Assembly: GCA_963971165.1 (NCBI GenBank)
Contig: OZ020191.1
Span: forward strand, 13,015,160-13,079,159
Length of the DNA stretch: 64,000 nucleotides
Source: Philopedon plagiatum
Lineage: Eukaryota; Arthropoda; Insecta; Coleoptera; Curculionidae
Reading direction: 5' to 3'
Shown here one piece after another: positions 19,335 to 31,580 of this stretch. Position numbers and translations under genes: made by a program. A model generated the notes under the pieces. The model was not told the DNA's origin and searched no databases. It saw nothing but the letters and a program-made list of their open reading frames with translations. How positions within the stretch are numbered: the stretch's first letter is position 1; each line of letters opens with the position of its first letter.

Positions 19335-22300
19335 GTTATGCTTAAGATAGTTTCATTTCTTATTCCGTCATCAACTGCTTCATAATAGCTTTTAATTGTT
19401 CTTCCATACTTGTTTTTTTGACTCCTTGTTTCTAATGGTATACACTACCTACTATTCTTCACTTCACTTTTGCGTTCTAGTCAAATATCAAGGGGATTGT
19501 GAGGAAAACGGTAATCTGCCATTTTGTGGCGTACGCTATATGGGGTTGAGAATGACGTCACACAGCTTAACGAATTCTACTCGTCAAACTCTTTTACATC
19601 ACGCAAAATTCTAATTCACAAGACCTACAAAGTTTTAACCTCTAGCGCATTCAGTCGCTCTATATACGTGGCGTTATCAGATTCTCGAAAAGTTGAAGAA
19701 CTTTTAAGATAAAATTATACCTTTGCCGTCTAGTAAGTAGTTGCAAATGTATTTGTTACTTAGGATCTAGATAAAACTTGAAAATTCATAGGTAAAACCC
19801 GTCTTGCAGAAACGAGCGCAATGAATTAAGGTTATGGAGAAGCCTTTGCATACAAAGTGCTTTTTAAGAAGTTTTAATGTTTTTAGTTGAACTTGTTGAG
19901 CTGTAAATACTATTGTTTTAAAGTTCCGCATAGAGGAATATAAAAAATAAATTTAGGGATAAATCTAGAGACCTAGGGTGAAACGGTAAAAATTTCGCCC
20001 AAAATATGGTAGGAAACAATTTTGAGCAAAGTTTTCTTTCCTCTTTTATAAATCCCACCTTTTTTCTGATGTATTCAATACCCAGATTGTGCCAAAGTAA
20101 TCAATTTAATTAATAATATCCCGTCCCCTTGACCTGGAGTCTCTTCAGTTGTTATATGTACCATTACTGGGCCACCCTGTATAAGTTAACATTTGTAAAT
20201 ACCAGTTTTTCAGAAAACGGAGTAAAGACAAGTGTCTAAAAAGCTTTAGTTACATGATAATATGGTTTGTCTTTTGGAAAAAACCCACATGCGATGCAAA
20301 AATTTTGTTGGTCACGAAAAAAAGGAAAGTAGTAAATATGCTAGTTTTTGTTTTTTTTGTTTACATGCCAAATTTTGAAACGTCCAGCATAAAAAACGAC
20401 AAACAAAAACCAACAAACAAAGGATCCTAAATTCCTTTTAAATCAAACACAGGAACAGCAGTCTACGTACAGCAGCTCCGATGGTCGCACTTAACGCTGA
20501 CTGGTAATATTTACACACTCTGTCGCCTGGGAAAATAGCACCAGGATTTTCAGCGTTGGCATTTTAAGTTGTGCACTTCATGGCGTGGAAAACTAAGATA
20601 TGTAACCTTGTATGCATATGTGAACCAGTAGCGTCCTTTTTTTGCTGTTTCATATTTTTGAAAGGTCGGTTCAGTTAGATTTGTTTTTGTTACGTTTGCA
20701 TATTACATACTAAGGTTAGTACAGCTCTCTACTTCTTCTTTTAAACTTTCTGTGCGGTCGGTGTTTCTGATTAATTCTGTCTATAACGTCTGGACGTTAT
20801 GGACACAATTCCCACAATATCCCAACTTTATTTTCCTGTTACTTTTTTTCCCTGAAATCATTCCTGGTCATCTTTGCTTTGGTCTTTCTCTATCTATTCC
20901 CTACCATTACGTTAGATTTTACATTATATTACATTCGTACTAGGTTTAAATTAACATGAAACCTCCTCTAACTTTATCACAAGAAGCTATTTTATCAAAT
21001 AAGTATAAATTAAATATTATTAAACTGCGCATTCCTTATAACTTATAAGTATACAAGTACTGTAAATAAATTCCAATGACTACAAAGTTTCTAAACATAA
21101 ATAAATGTCCCTTTATCATTAATACTTCTAGGTATTTTCACGGCTTCAAAGTTTACGGGCGCGGCGAGGACGGTCATATTGTTATTGGTATTACTAGTCT
21201 GCCCGTTACGTTGTCATGTCGCATCTTTTCTAATTTTACCCTAGTAAAACAAAACTAGCCAGAGGCTTCTAAGTTCCATGGATGCCGCACAGTGCAGCGA
21301 ATTTAATTATTTATTATAGAACACTCACAAAATTTATCTTTCTTCATTTTAGGAATAAAAACAACTTAAGGCTGATCGGTTTTGTGTAAATACAGCCATT
21401 GACAACTCAAACCTTTAGATAAGCATTGCGTTTCCATTTAGACCTGAAAGTTTAAATTTTCAATGGCTGTACGTCCATTTTCTTCCACCCATTTTTATTT
21501 CGTGCAAATAAAAAATAAGAAATAAATCGCTGACCCTTAAAAACTGTTTAGATATATATGTTTTTTATTCTTTACAATGCAACTTCTTTATAATTAACTC
21601 TGTTAAGTTCAGCTCTAAATCCAATTTAAAAATTCCCAACAACCTCTCGTTCATTAGTGAAATGGCAAAGTTGAAAGCAATTTTTATATGCATCACTTCA
21701 TGTTGTGTATGGCATAGTAGCAGTATACTATTCTTTGTAAAATAAAATGCAGCACATGCTGCAGTAAAAAAGAAGAGCCAGATCGTTATATGTCTCTAAA
21801 ATCTTATTATTTTGAAACATCATAAAGCTTTTGAAATAGGATAACGATATCAAAGGAAAATTATGAAAATAGAGGTATTTTTTCCAAAATCATCTCATCG
21901 GCATGTATTAGTATTTTATGGACTGTTTAACGCTTTTAAGTTGGACTTATTTTACGTCTTGCACATTTACCAAATTAAAATAAATGGCACTGCTACACCA
22001 CGAAACCAAAAAAGTTTCAGATTGATACAGACACATACTCAGACAATTTTTAAAACCTCTTTTTCGGTATCTGGGATTACTATAGAAGCAAACTCCTTCA
22101 GAACCTCAAAGTGTAATTTTTGAAGATTACAATAGTTTCCTCAGCAGGTAGCTATAGATTATAAAGTTTAAATTACATCGCCCAAACTGTTACTATAATT
22201 AATATAAAATATCAGTTACACAAGAGGGACAATTATCTACATTTTACTGTTTTTACATAATTTTTACTGGTATTTTTAAATAAAAAAAAATAAAGAGTCG

Positions 22301-22617
22301 TCAGGGTCTTTGCATAAAAAAGACATAATATAACTCCTGAGGGTACACCAAAAATTTTCTTTATTTGTCTTTTAAAATACTCCAGCCTGATTAAAGAATT
22401 TGTAATTCAAGGGAGCAATTTGAGGAGAATGAGAAATTTCATTTATTCTTTGAAGAATTGTTATACGGTATGTCTCAGTTTTGAAGTCACACTTCTCGAA
22501 AGTTGTTTGCTCTTGTTCTCACTGTAGTGTAATAAAGTTACTATGAATCTACTTGCTTACTTCTAACACAAGGCTAACGTACTTATCTTTTATGCTTTTG
22601 TTAAATATTTTTGGACA
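19335..22617. other. 3.3-kb region without recognised genes
   Basis: I find no coding similarity. Minor points are an unpaired CACCCTGTATA tip at 20173-20183, a 12-bp inverted pair around 21392 and 21471 (CAGCCATTG / CAATGGCTG), and a small GC-rich patch at 21157-21172. Confidence 0.4.
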
Positions 22618-23330
22618 CACAGAAAAAACTGCTATGCTATTTTCGATCATGGTATTATTTTTGACCACTGACACTTTAGTTATATTAAAGTTGTCTCAAC
22701 AAAACATTATTGAAATTATCTAAAAAAAAATCTTTCAATATAGACTTATTATGGAAGTTCAAAAGTATTCCTACTTCTTTGAAAACTATATTACCATTTT
22801 TTCAATGTACAAAATAGTATTGGAAAACAGTAAATTTCTATTATTAGAGTAGAATTGTTAGAGCCAAAAAACTAAACTATTGGATGAGAACGCTTTAATA
22901 TAATTGCGCGAAAAATAGCTATTTGTAGGCGGTGTCATTCAAATTACAATATATTTTATTAAACGAACAAAAACTACAGTTTAAATCGAAAATCTAAAAA
23001 TTAAGTCAACGATCCTTATATCATGTTAATTAAAATAAACACTCCAATAAATCATATAAGCTATTAAAGAAATAATAAAAAATATTAATTCAATGGGTTC
23101 TATTGTTGGCTGAAATATTACTTCTGTTGCTCGCGGACACCCTTTGGAGAGGTTAAAATTGTGCTGTTGGCATTTGTTCGTTGAATAGTCGTTTAGGCTT
23201 CCAGCCTGTTTGTTTCTTGCGTTAAAGGTACGCCACAAATAACAATCTTTTGCAATTCTGGTGACTGGAGCAACTTATATTATGTTTTATGGTATGTTAG
23301 TAAAACAAATCTAAAAAGCTTTGCAATAGT
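22618..23330 (+). repeat. Segment R, copy 1 (uninterrupted)
   Basis: About 700 bp from ACTGCTATGCTATTTTC to AAATCTAAAAAGCTT are repeated in the same orientation at 24573-24778 plus 27193-27715. The copies differ by scattered substitutions. The short minus open frames shared by both (around 23026-23238 and 27385-27657) differ at roughly a fifth of residues and look unconstrained. Copy 1 gives the empty site for the foldback insertion in copy 2: it has CAAAATAGTATTGG where copy 2 is split. Confidence 0.8.
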
Positions 23331-23859
23331 AATAAGTATTTCGATTAAATAAGATATATATTCTCACAAATAGCGTTTACTGAAACCAATGATATATTTT
23401 GTATTGAATTTATAATAGGGTATTTTTGCATCAAATAATTGTTATATTTAAACGACCTATTAAAAACCAGTGAAACCTGCAGTCTTATATAACCTCTTGG
23501 TTAGCAATGATAAACTAGAATTTGTACTGTGCAATACGGAATAGAGTGTGGCATTGAGTGAATTGGTATCTGGTTCAATATACCATAGTGTTTTTTCTGT
23601 GTTTAGAAAAACCAACTATGACTTGACTGTGATTGGTGTTGTGTTGTATAAATGTGACCCCGACTACCCCCCCCCCCCCCCCCAGAAACGTGTCCTAGTT
23701 ACGCCAATGCAACTGACCCAAATATTTTACTTTAATTGGTTTAAACTTAATATATAATTTTAAATTTTACTTCAAAGAATGAAAACGTATTTAGTAAAAG
23801 AACTATTTATTGGTAATAAAATAATGTTTCTTCTGTGTACATAAGATTTCAATGACGAC
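23331..23859. other. Spacer with a 17-base cytosine run
   Basis: Bases 23667-23683 are seventeen consecutive C, unusual in such AT-rich DNA. No gene recognised. Confidence 0.6.
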
Positions 23860-23970
23860 CTATTAACAGCGACAGGATAAAAACTTGTCAAAACCTAACT
23901 GATCAATTGGATCTAAATTTAAACCAGTACTAAATCCCAAGCTTTTTAAGCGAATCGCGTTTCTTTTTAA
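23860..23970 (+). repeat. Family B fragment
   Basis: It has GACAGGATAAAAACTTGTCA, AACCTAACTGATCAATTGG and AAACCAGTACTAAATCCCAA in the same order as the other family B copies. Confidence 0.65.
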
Positions 23971-24572
23971 TATGCATCTTCAATTTTAAACAAACCCCCA
24001 TCCCGGGCATTTCCCTATCATTTATTATAATGCTTACTAAGCGAAATTAAACATTATGCCCTTCGAAATAGAAATTTAGCTTTCAAATTGTAGTCTGCGA
24101 AAATATTTTCTTTAGTTATAGTGTATTTAAACATGCACAGACGGACTTCATGTTTAAAATGTGTAATAAAGTATAAGCTATATAGTGAAGTGCATAAGAG
24201 TACTTTACAACATAAAATACAATAGTGTATGCAGGCTAACAAATATAATAGGCGCATATCGCGAACATGCAAACTGGTTATGTTCATAATAATATATTAC
24301 TTTCCTGCACTTTGTAGATTAAAAACGCTACGTGAAGCTTAATTTTTTAGACTGAAGTATATCAGCTTTAATTATTTTACAGCTCTGGATATTTAAAAAA
24401 AAATTCGCTACATGACAGTCAATGGATATTTATTTTCTGTTTACATACAGTTGATATAGGTACAGTATGTCCACGGTGGGGTAGACAAGAGGGCAAATGG
24501 ACTAAAACGTGGATGATACGAAAAAAGGCCATTATTTATAAAAGTTTTTGCTTTCTTTAAAAACAAGATCCG
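23971..24572. other. Unannotated spacer
   Basis: No recognised coding or repeat content between family B and segment R copy 2. Confidence 0.4.
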
Positions 24573-27500
24573 CACCGAAAAAAACTGCTATGCTATTTTC
24601 AAGAAAAGTATTATTTCTGACCACTATCACATTAGTTATATTAAAGTTAATATTTTCTCAACAAAACATTATTGAAATAATCAAAAAAAAATATTTCTTT
24701 AAATATAGACTTATTGGAGTTCAAAAATATTCCTACTTCTGTGAAAACTATATTACCATTTTTTCAATGACCAAAATAAACTGGTCAACAAAAAAATCGG
24801 CAAAAGCGAATTTTACTCGACTTTTCAAACTGCTATAATTTTTTAAAAACTTAACTTTTTTGAGATCGGTTTTCGGATATCGACAGCTCGTCTTTCCCAA
24901 ATTCAGCAACAAGAAGTGATTTTGCAATGGAAGCGACATTTTCATGCTATACAGGGTAATTAATAAGTTAATGCAAAACTACTAAAAGTTTAGGTGTGTG
25001 CCATGTCGCCAATAAATTTTTTTGATCGTTTGGACATAGCACGCTAGTAAGCTGATATCAATATCTCCAGACGTGTTCGCCGGAATTTCGATTAATGGTC
25101 TCTGGCGAAAAATACAGGAGGAAAGAGAAAAAGCACACAAATTTTGGTAGCATCATTTTTAAAACGCTGTAATTGGAAAACGGATTAATAGACTTTGTCG
25201 GGCTTTTTGGGAATTGAAAGCCCTTTTTGTGCAGAGTTTTACCTAATAAACTGTTTTTTGTTCAATGTCAAAATGTTTGCGTTGTATAGGGGTGAACTAA
25301 AAAGTAAATGAAAAGTATTGTTAAAAATAAATTTTCTTTTAATTTGTACAAATTGAGCAGTATGCGTGTTTTTTCTTTCAGAAATAGGGCGTTTTGTCTA
25401 ACTTTGGATTAGTTATACAGCGTGTCCAGAAACCATCTTAACAAATGCGGAACTTTTTTATTTTTAACTTTACGAAAAAGGTAATCCTTCATAAAAAGTT
25501 CTGCATCGTGAGAAAATAGCATAGCCATTGAAAAATTTGATCTAAGACATACAGGGTGGCTCAAAAATGTAAAAGTCCTAATCCATTTGAAGCTAAAAAG
25601 ACACAAAATCGTTATTTAAAGGCAAACTGCCACTGTAAATGTACTAGTGTTAACTTCTTATGTTAGTAAATTAGGTTTGAAATATACAGGAGGTCCCAAA
25701 AATAAAAATGTTTTTATTATCGACTTTACAAAAAAGTACCTATATCTTTATAAAATGTTCTACATTGTGAAAAAAGAGCATGATGATTCAAAAATTTGAT
25801 CTAGGACATATAGGGTGGCTAAAAAATTTAAAACTCTGAACTGGCCTTAAAACAAGGGTAAGCTAAATTTTAATTCAACCAGTATGGTATTTGTGCAAGG
25901 TTACTAATTAAGTGATAAGTAAGCACTTATACTTAAAATGAGACGTACAGGGTGATTGAAGGTTTACTTGTATTTAATACAATTTTAGTAACAAATGAAA
26001 TATTAGGGTAAAAAACATATTAAATAACTAAACATGACTAAATAACTAAATAAATTTACACCTCCACGTAACCTTCGTCCTTTTCCATACAGTTTATCTT
26101 TAAGTAAAGATTTGGTGTCTCCTTAACTTTACGTAAATTGAGAATTTCAGCTTTTTAAGCCACTCTGTATTGTCCTACATAAAGTTTTTGATTAATCATG
26201 ATCTTTTTCACAATGTAGACTTTTTATGACGATATTTTTTTTGTAAAGTCAATAATAAAAAATAAATTTTATTTTTGGGACCTCCTGTATGTTCCAAACC
26301 TAATTCGCTAACATAAAAGTTACCTCTAGTACATTTACAGTGGCAGTTTACTTTTAAATAACGATTTGTGTCTTTTTAGCTTCACGCGGATTAGGACTTT
26401 TAAATTTTTGGGATACCCTGTATGTCTTAAATCAAATTTTTGAGTGGCAATGCTATTTTCTCACAATGTAGAACTTTTTATGAAAAATAACTTTTCTCCC
26501 GTAAAGACAAAAATAAAATGTTTTCCATTTGTTAAGATGGTTTCTGGACACGCTGTATAACTAATCAAGAGTTGGACAGAACGCCCTAGTTTTGGAAGAA
26601 AACAAACACATACCGCTCAATTTTCACAAATTAAAAAAAATCATTTTTAACAATGATTTTCATTCACTTTTTGGTTCACCCCTATACAACGCCAACATTT
26701 TGACCTTGAAAAAGAAAACAGTTTATTAGGTAAAATGCTACACGAAAGGGCTTTTAATACCTAAAAAGCCCGACAAAGTCTATCAATCCGTTTTCGAGCT
26801 ACAGCGTTTTAAAAATGAGGCTACCAAATTTTGTGTGCTTTTTATGTTTCCTCCTGTATTTTCCGTTAAAGACCATTAATCGAAATTTCGGCGAACACGT
26901 CTGGAGATATTAATATCAGCTTACTAACACGCTATGTCGGAACGACCAAAAAAATTTATTCGCAATATGGCACACACCGAAACTTTTAGTAGTTTTACAT
27001 TACCTTATTAATCACCCTGTATAGCATGAAAATGCCGTTTCCATTGCCAAATCAGTTCTTGATACTTAATCTGGGAAAGACGAGCTATCGATATCCGAAA
27101 ACCGCTCTCAAAAAAGATAAGTTTTTAAAAAGTTATGGCAGTTTGAAAAGTCGAGTTAAAATAGCTTTTGCCGATTTTTTTGTTGACCAGTTTATTATTG
27201 GAAACCAATAAATTTCTGTTATTCCTTAGAGTATAGGATTGTTAGAGCCAAAAAATTAAACTATTTGTTGAGAATGCTTAAATATAATTGGACGAAAAAT
27301 AGCTATTTGTAGGCGGTGTGATTCAAATTACAACATATTTAATTAGACGAACAAAAATCACAGTTTAAATAGAAAATCTAAAAATTAAGTCAAAAATCCT
27401 TGTATCATGTCAATTAAAATAAACACACCAATAAGACATATAAGGTATAAGAGAAATAATAAAAATCTTAATTCTATGGGTCCTATTGTTGGCTGAAATA

Positions 27501-27715
27501 TTGCTTCTATTGCTCGCGGACACCCTTTGGAGAGGTTAAAATTGTACTGTTGGTATTTTTTCGTTGAATAGTCGTTTAAGCTTGCAGCCTGTTTGTTTAT
27601 TGCGTTAAAGGTACGCCAAAAATAATAGATATTTTGCCATTTTGGGGACCGAATCAAATCATTTCAGTGTTTTATGGTATGTAAGTAAATCAAATCTAAA
27701 AAGCTTAGTAAATAG
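24573..27715 (+). repeat. Segment R, copy 2, split by the 2.4-kb foldback
   Basis: 24573-24778 and 27193-27715 together match copy 1 (22618-23330). The split point carries TA on both sides of the inserted element, so the duplication predates the insertion. Confidence 0.8.
24779..27192. mobile_element. 2.4-kb foldback element with TA target duplication
   Basis: The ends AACTGGTCAACAAAAAAATC and its inverse (to 27192) are flanked by TA at 24777-24778 and 27193-27194. Comparison with segment R copy 1 shows a clean insertion. The two arms (about 24779-25860 and 26140-27192) are inverted copies of each other over roughly 1 kb, with a loop of nearly 300 bp. Each arm holds transposon-tip-like motifs (CAGCGTGTCC, CAGGGTGGCT, CAGGAGGTCCC, TAGGGTGGCT, CAGGGTGATT) spaced about 130 bp apart from 25418 to 25947, mirrored on the right. 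No coding capacity is seen. The TA duplication fits the Tc1/mariner superfamily; the origin of the composite arms is unknown. Confidence 0.85.
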
Positions 27716-28424
27716 TAACACAATAAATCCAAATTCATCGTGCTTCGTATTATTCATGGTCTTGACAAAAATTAACACAAGATGGTTGCCCATTATTCAC
27801 AACAGGTCTTTTAGGGGCACTATAGCGAGGGTTCCCAAATAATTTTTGACTACATTGTACTGCACCAGAGTCGGAGTGGTTGAAAATCGGAATAATTTTG
27901 GGGAAAATAAAATCTTATTGAATACGAATAATTAAAACATTGTTTACTGATTGGTGTCATTCGATTTATTTGTACAATAAAAAATTATTACTTAAATTTA
28001 ATTACAGAATTAATTTGGTTTCGCTGCTACTGTCATTTTCATTTACATTAAAAAAGTGGCTCTATGTTATGAGTCAATGAAAAATTGGAATCTTCGACTT
28101 TAATAACATTGTTAATCGAGTTTTTAATCGGCTTTTCCTACTATCTTTGGAGGAGTAGATTCAAGGTAATCTTCGTCGAGATTTTCACAGATGATTTTTA
28201 TCATTATTTTTACGAAATTTCACTTTCATTCTATATAGATCAATCTTGTCGATTCTCTGGATGTCAGTTGAGATAACGCCGCGCCGTCAATAATTAAAAA
28301 AATTAAATTGGTTGCTAGGAGACAGCTTTTAAATTATGACTGCTGCCAAAACTGCTGCCTACTAGATTTTGAAACTTTTGTTCAAGATTGTTTGGAAGAT
28401 AGGTCTGGCGAATGATTGGTTGCA
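27716..28424. other. Unannotated spacer
   Basis: No coding or repeat match recognised. A GGTTGCTAGGAGAC stretch at 28311-28324 partly resembles an RFX X-box half, which I do not consider evidence of function. Confidence 0.4.
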
Positions 28425-30104
28425 TATTTAGTCGAGGCAATGAAGCACTCAACCTCGGAAGTTTTTGCACTAAGACGGATCGGAATGCGGTTTTTTGCAT
28501 TCGCTTCCAAAAATTATTTGTAAAAAATGTATCTACTTTGTATCTTATACAAACCGGAAATTGCATTGGTGCAGTCAAAAATGCATTCAAAAAATGCATT
28601 TTTTGAAGTCGCTGTAAGAAAATTAAATAACTTTGTTAATAAGACTCAGAATTGGCTCAAACCGGGTTTTCGGGGGTTTTCGAGGTCGCTGATCACGATT
28701 ATGATGTTCAAATTGACGCACAGCCGACCTGGAGCTCAGGATCGCTGATGAACGTCATCTCCGAGGGATTCTTCCAAAATTCACGCGGGAACGGAGAGAA
28801 ACTCGGCGCCCGGGGGTTTTTTGGGTTGCTGAATTCAAATATGGCATCGGCGAACACCCCCCTGACACCTGGTGCGCCGGAACCTGGACGTGGGCGTCAT
28901 CCCCGAGAGTTTTCCTGACAAGATCGCAAAAAACAAACCGAAAATTGTTGTGTGGGCCTTTTTTGGGGCGCTGAATCCAAATTTCACGTCGAAAACGACC
29001 CCCCGAACACCTGGTGCACCGGAACCTGGACGCGGACGTCATCTCCGAGGGTTTCCCAGACACGATCGCTAAAGACAAACCGAAAATCGTTATGGGGGTT
29101 TTTTTGGGGCGATAAATCCAAATTTCACGTCGAAAACGACCCCCCGAATACCTGGTGCACCGGAACCTGGACGCGGACGTCATCTCCAGGTGTCACATTT
29201 GCAAAGAAAGAAATAAAATTCACATTAAGGGGTTTTTTAGCTGCCCTCCTCGAATCCAGCATCCGCGACCATACTCCAACTATCTAGTGCACCGGAACTT
29301 TTATATTGATATCGATGTCATTCCCATGAATGTTAATCAAACCTGATGTTTTAATGTCTTAGAGACTGACGTCAATACTGCAATAGCTGTTTGGAATTGT
29401 TGATTCTAGTTAAATTATGTGAGGAGGAAAGAAATCGAATGAATAGAAAGTCACTATTTATGTAATTGGCGTTTAAAAAATTTTGTCTGGACAACCCCCG
29501 GAGATGACGTCCGCGTCCAGGTTCCGCTGCACCAGGTGTTCGGGGGGTCGTTTTCGATGTGAAATTTGAATTCAGCGCCCCAAAAAACCCCCATAACGAT
29601 TTTCGGTTTGTTTTTGCGATTTTGTCAGGAAAACTCTCGGGCACACCAGGTGTCCGGGGGTGTTCGCCGATGCCATATTTGAATTCAGCAACCCAAAAAA
29701 CCCCCGGGCGCCGAGTTTCTCTCCTTCCCCGCGTGAATTTTGGGAGAGTCCCACGGCGTTGACGTTCATCAGCGATCCTGAGCTCCAGGTCGGCTGTGGG
29801 TCAATTTGAACATCATAATCGTGATCAGCGACCTCGAAAACCCCCGGGAACCCGGTTTGAGCCAATTCTGAGTCTAATTAACAAATTTATTTAATTTCCT
29901 TAAAGCGACTTCAAAAAAATGCATTTTTTGAATGCATTTTTGACTGCAGCAATGCACTTTCCGGTTTGTATAAGATACAAAGTAGATATATTTTTTACAA
30001 ATAATTTTTGGAAGCGAATGCAAAAAAACCGCATTCCGAACCGTCTTAGTGCAAAAAATTCCGAGATTTTGGCTGTTTTAGTGCTTCATTGCCTCGACTA
30101 AATA
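28425..30104. mobile_element. 1.7-kb foldback with GC-rich interior
   Basis: Starting at TATTTAGTCGAGGCAATGAA, the left arm is mirrored by the right arm ending GCCTCGACTAAATA. Matching continues for about 450 bp of AT-rich sequence, then GC-rich sequence with CTGGAGCTCAGGATCGCTGA and GGCGCCCGGGGG. The centre (about 28855-29660) contains 141-bp tandem units in opposing orientation on the two sides. No transposase is present and no target duplication is evident. The structure recalls Drosophila Foldback elements, whose inverted ends are built from tandem repeats, but sequence homology is not claimed. Confidence 0.8.
28871..29320 (+). repeat. 141-bp GC-rich tandem units
   Basis: GGTGC(G/A)CCGGAACCTGGACG recurs at 28871, 29013 and 29153, with a decayed fourth unit at 29286. 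Each unit also has GAAAATCGTTATGGGGG-type and CACGTCGAAAACGACCCCCC blocks. Inverted units lie at about 29490-29660. The length is near 47 codons, so an open frame runs through on the minus strand, but it has no protein hallmarks. Confidence 0.8.
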
Positions 30105-31424
30105 GTGTGCTATTTTCAGCAGTTGTAAGAAAAATTATTTCTATTTAAAATATGCTAATATTTTTACTTGCATAAATAAAAATATATTTGATACAAATAT
30201 TATGTCATGGTGATAAATTCCTATAAAGCCAGAAACGCTGTTGTGACGAAAACGGTTCTTCGCTTGATGGCTTTTGTGTACTGTTTAACGCGGTATTATT
30301 CTCTTCCTGTGTACGAATGATCCACCATACTCTAGATACAATTAATACCTTTTTGACCATAGACGTGCCAGATTAAAATTTATAAAGGCATGTTTATCGT
30401 GTTAATTTGACAGGCTTATTAGTCTCGAAAATTCCAGTAGCCCTAGTAATTAATGACTCTTGCGATTGTTTTGGGACGGTATTTATCAGATGATAAAATG
30501 TGGGTTTTACCTGGCGGTTATCGAAATAGGAAACAATCGATCTTTTTGACCTGAGCTACCAGATAAAAATTAATAATGATACAGCAGGTTACCTATTTTA
30601 AAATAGTCATAATTAACTATAGGTATGTCATTGTTCCATTCTGACAATTTATACAGATCATTTCAATAAAACAAGCCACCCTATGTAATAAGGAATAGGC
30701 ATGCAATTTTTTTATTGCATAAATCATTTCAGGAAGTCATTACAAACCTAGAAATATTATTTTGAAGAAAATATCAAATCCAACCCAACCCAACACTAGG
30801 ATAATTTAACTAAAAAAACTGACCATTATGATAAAAATCATTCCATCCAATTTAAAATAAGCGAGAAAATCGATGTTTTATGCTATATTTTTTTATTCGA
30901 TGCTTAATTGTTTTGGTGATAAGATATATGAATGATCCATAACAATCCCCAAAACTATCATGTTTAACATTTTTCCCATCTTTAAAAATAAAAAGTTATA
31001 ACGCCTGTTCACTTTTATTTGGATATCCCAGTACATTCCAGGCAGGTCGCAATATACGTGTGTAGTCATATTTTACGTGAATTTTGGCTTGTCCTGATAG
31101 AACCCAATCAAACTTTGCGGAATGATGCGTCAGTGCCTAGATCTACATCTAAACCAGTGCTAATCTTAAACCGTTTTAGTGAATTTCGAGGTTAATCTTT
31201 TTGGCGCTCACATGCATGCTGTTGCCATATGCGAAAATATGTGTTGCAATCATTGATGTCTTGCTGAAGGTCAATGGTTGCAATAAGTCTTATGTTAGAC
31301 AAATTTTCTTCATTTAGACTCTTTACAGAAGACTGTAACGCCGCAAGTGGTAAATATTCAAACCGAGAAGATTATAGTATAGTAATAAACGAAACTAGGA
31401 GAATAGTATATTATTTAAGCAATG
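30105..31424. other. Unannotated region with a family B trace
   Basis: Around 31138-31200, AAACCAGTGCTAATCTTAAA and TTTAGTGAATTTCG resemble the end of family B. The remainder is unrecognised. Confidence 0.4.
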
Positions 31425-31580
31425 AAAGAAGTCTACTTGTCAGTATATTATTTAACGAGCGGTAATGTAGGTCATAACTCACGCAGATGAAGTTTGCAGC
31501 ACGAGCCGCAGGCGAGTGCTGTAATTCATCAAGTGAGTTATGACCATTACCGCAAGTTGAATACTATACTTTATCTACGA
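31425..31580. repeat. Palindromic element with apical CGAG/GCA hairpin, copy 1
   Basis: The outer arms GTCATAACTCAC and GTGAGTTATGAC match perfectly, with looser pairing outside (GCGGTAATG / CATTACCGC) and inside. At the apex (31497-31521) CAGCAC pairs with GTGCTG, then GA faces GA, then GCC pairs with GGC around a GCA triloop. A second palindrome with unrelated arms at 52775-52920 has the same apex with compensatory changes. Probably the core of a MITE-like foldback element; there is no coding capacity. Confidence 0.7.

Noticed and set aside
23026..27657. Related minus frames in both copies of segment R (WRTFNA...NKQA)
   Set aside because: Residue differences are frequent relative to base differences and no family is recognised; open frame by chance in a duplicated non-coding segment.
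28755..29183. 142-codon minus frame with internal protein repeats
   Set aside because: The repeats come from 141-bp DNA units in a foldback; frames on both strands are equally open and show no domain.
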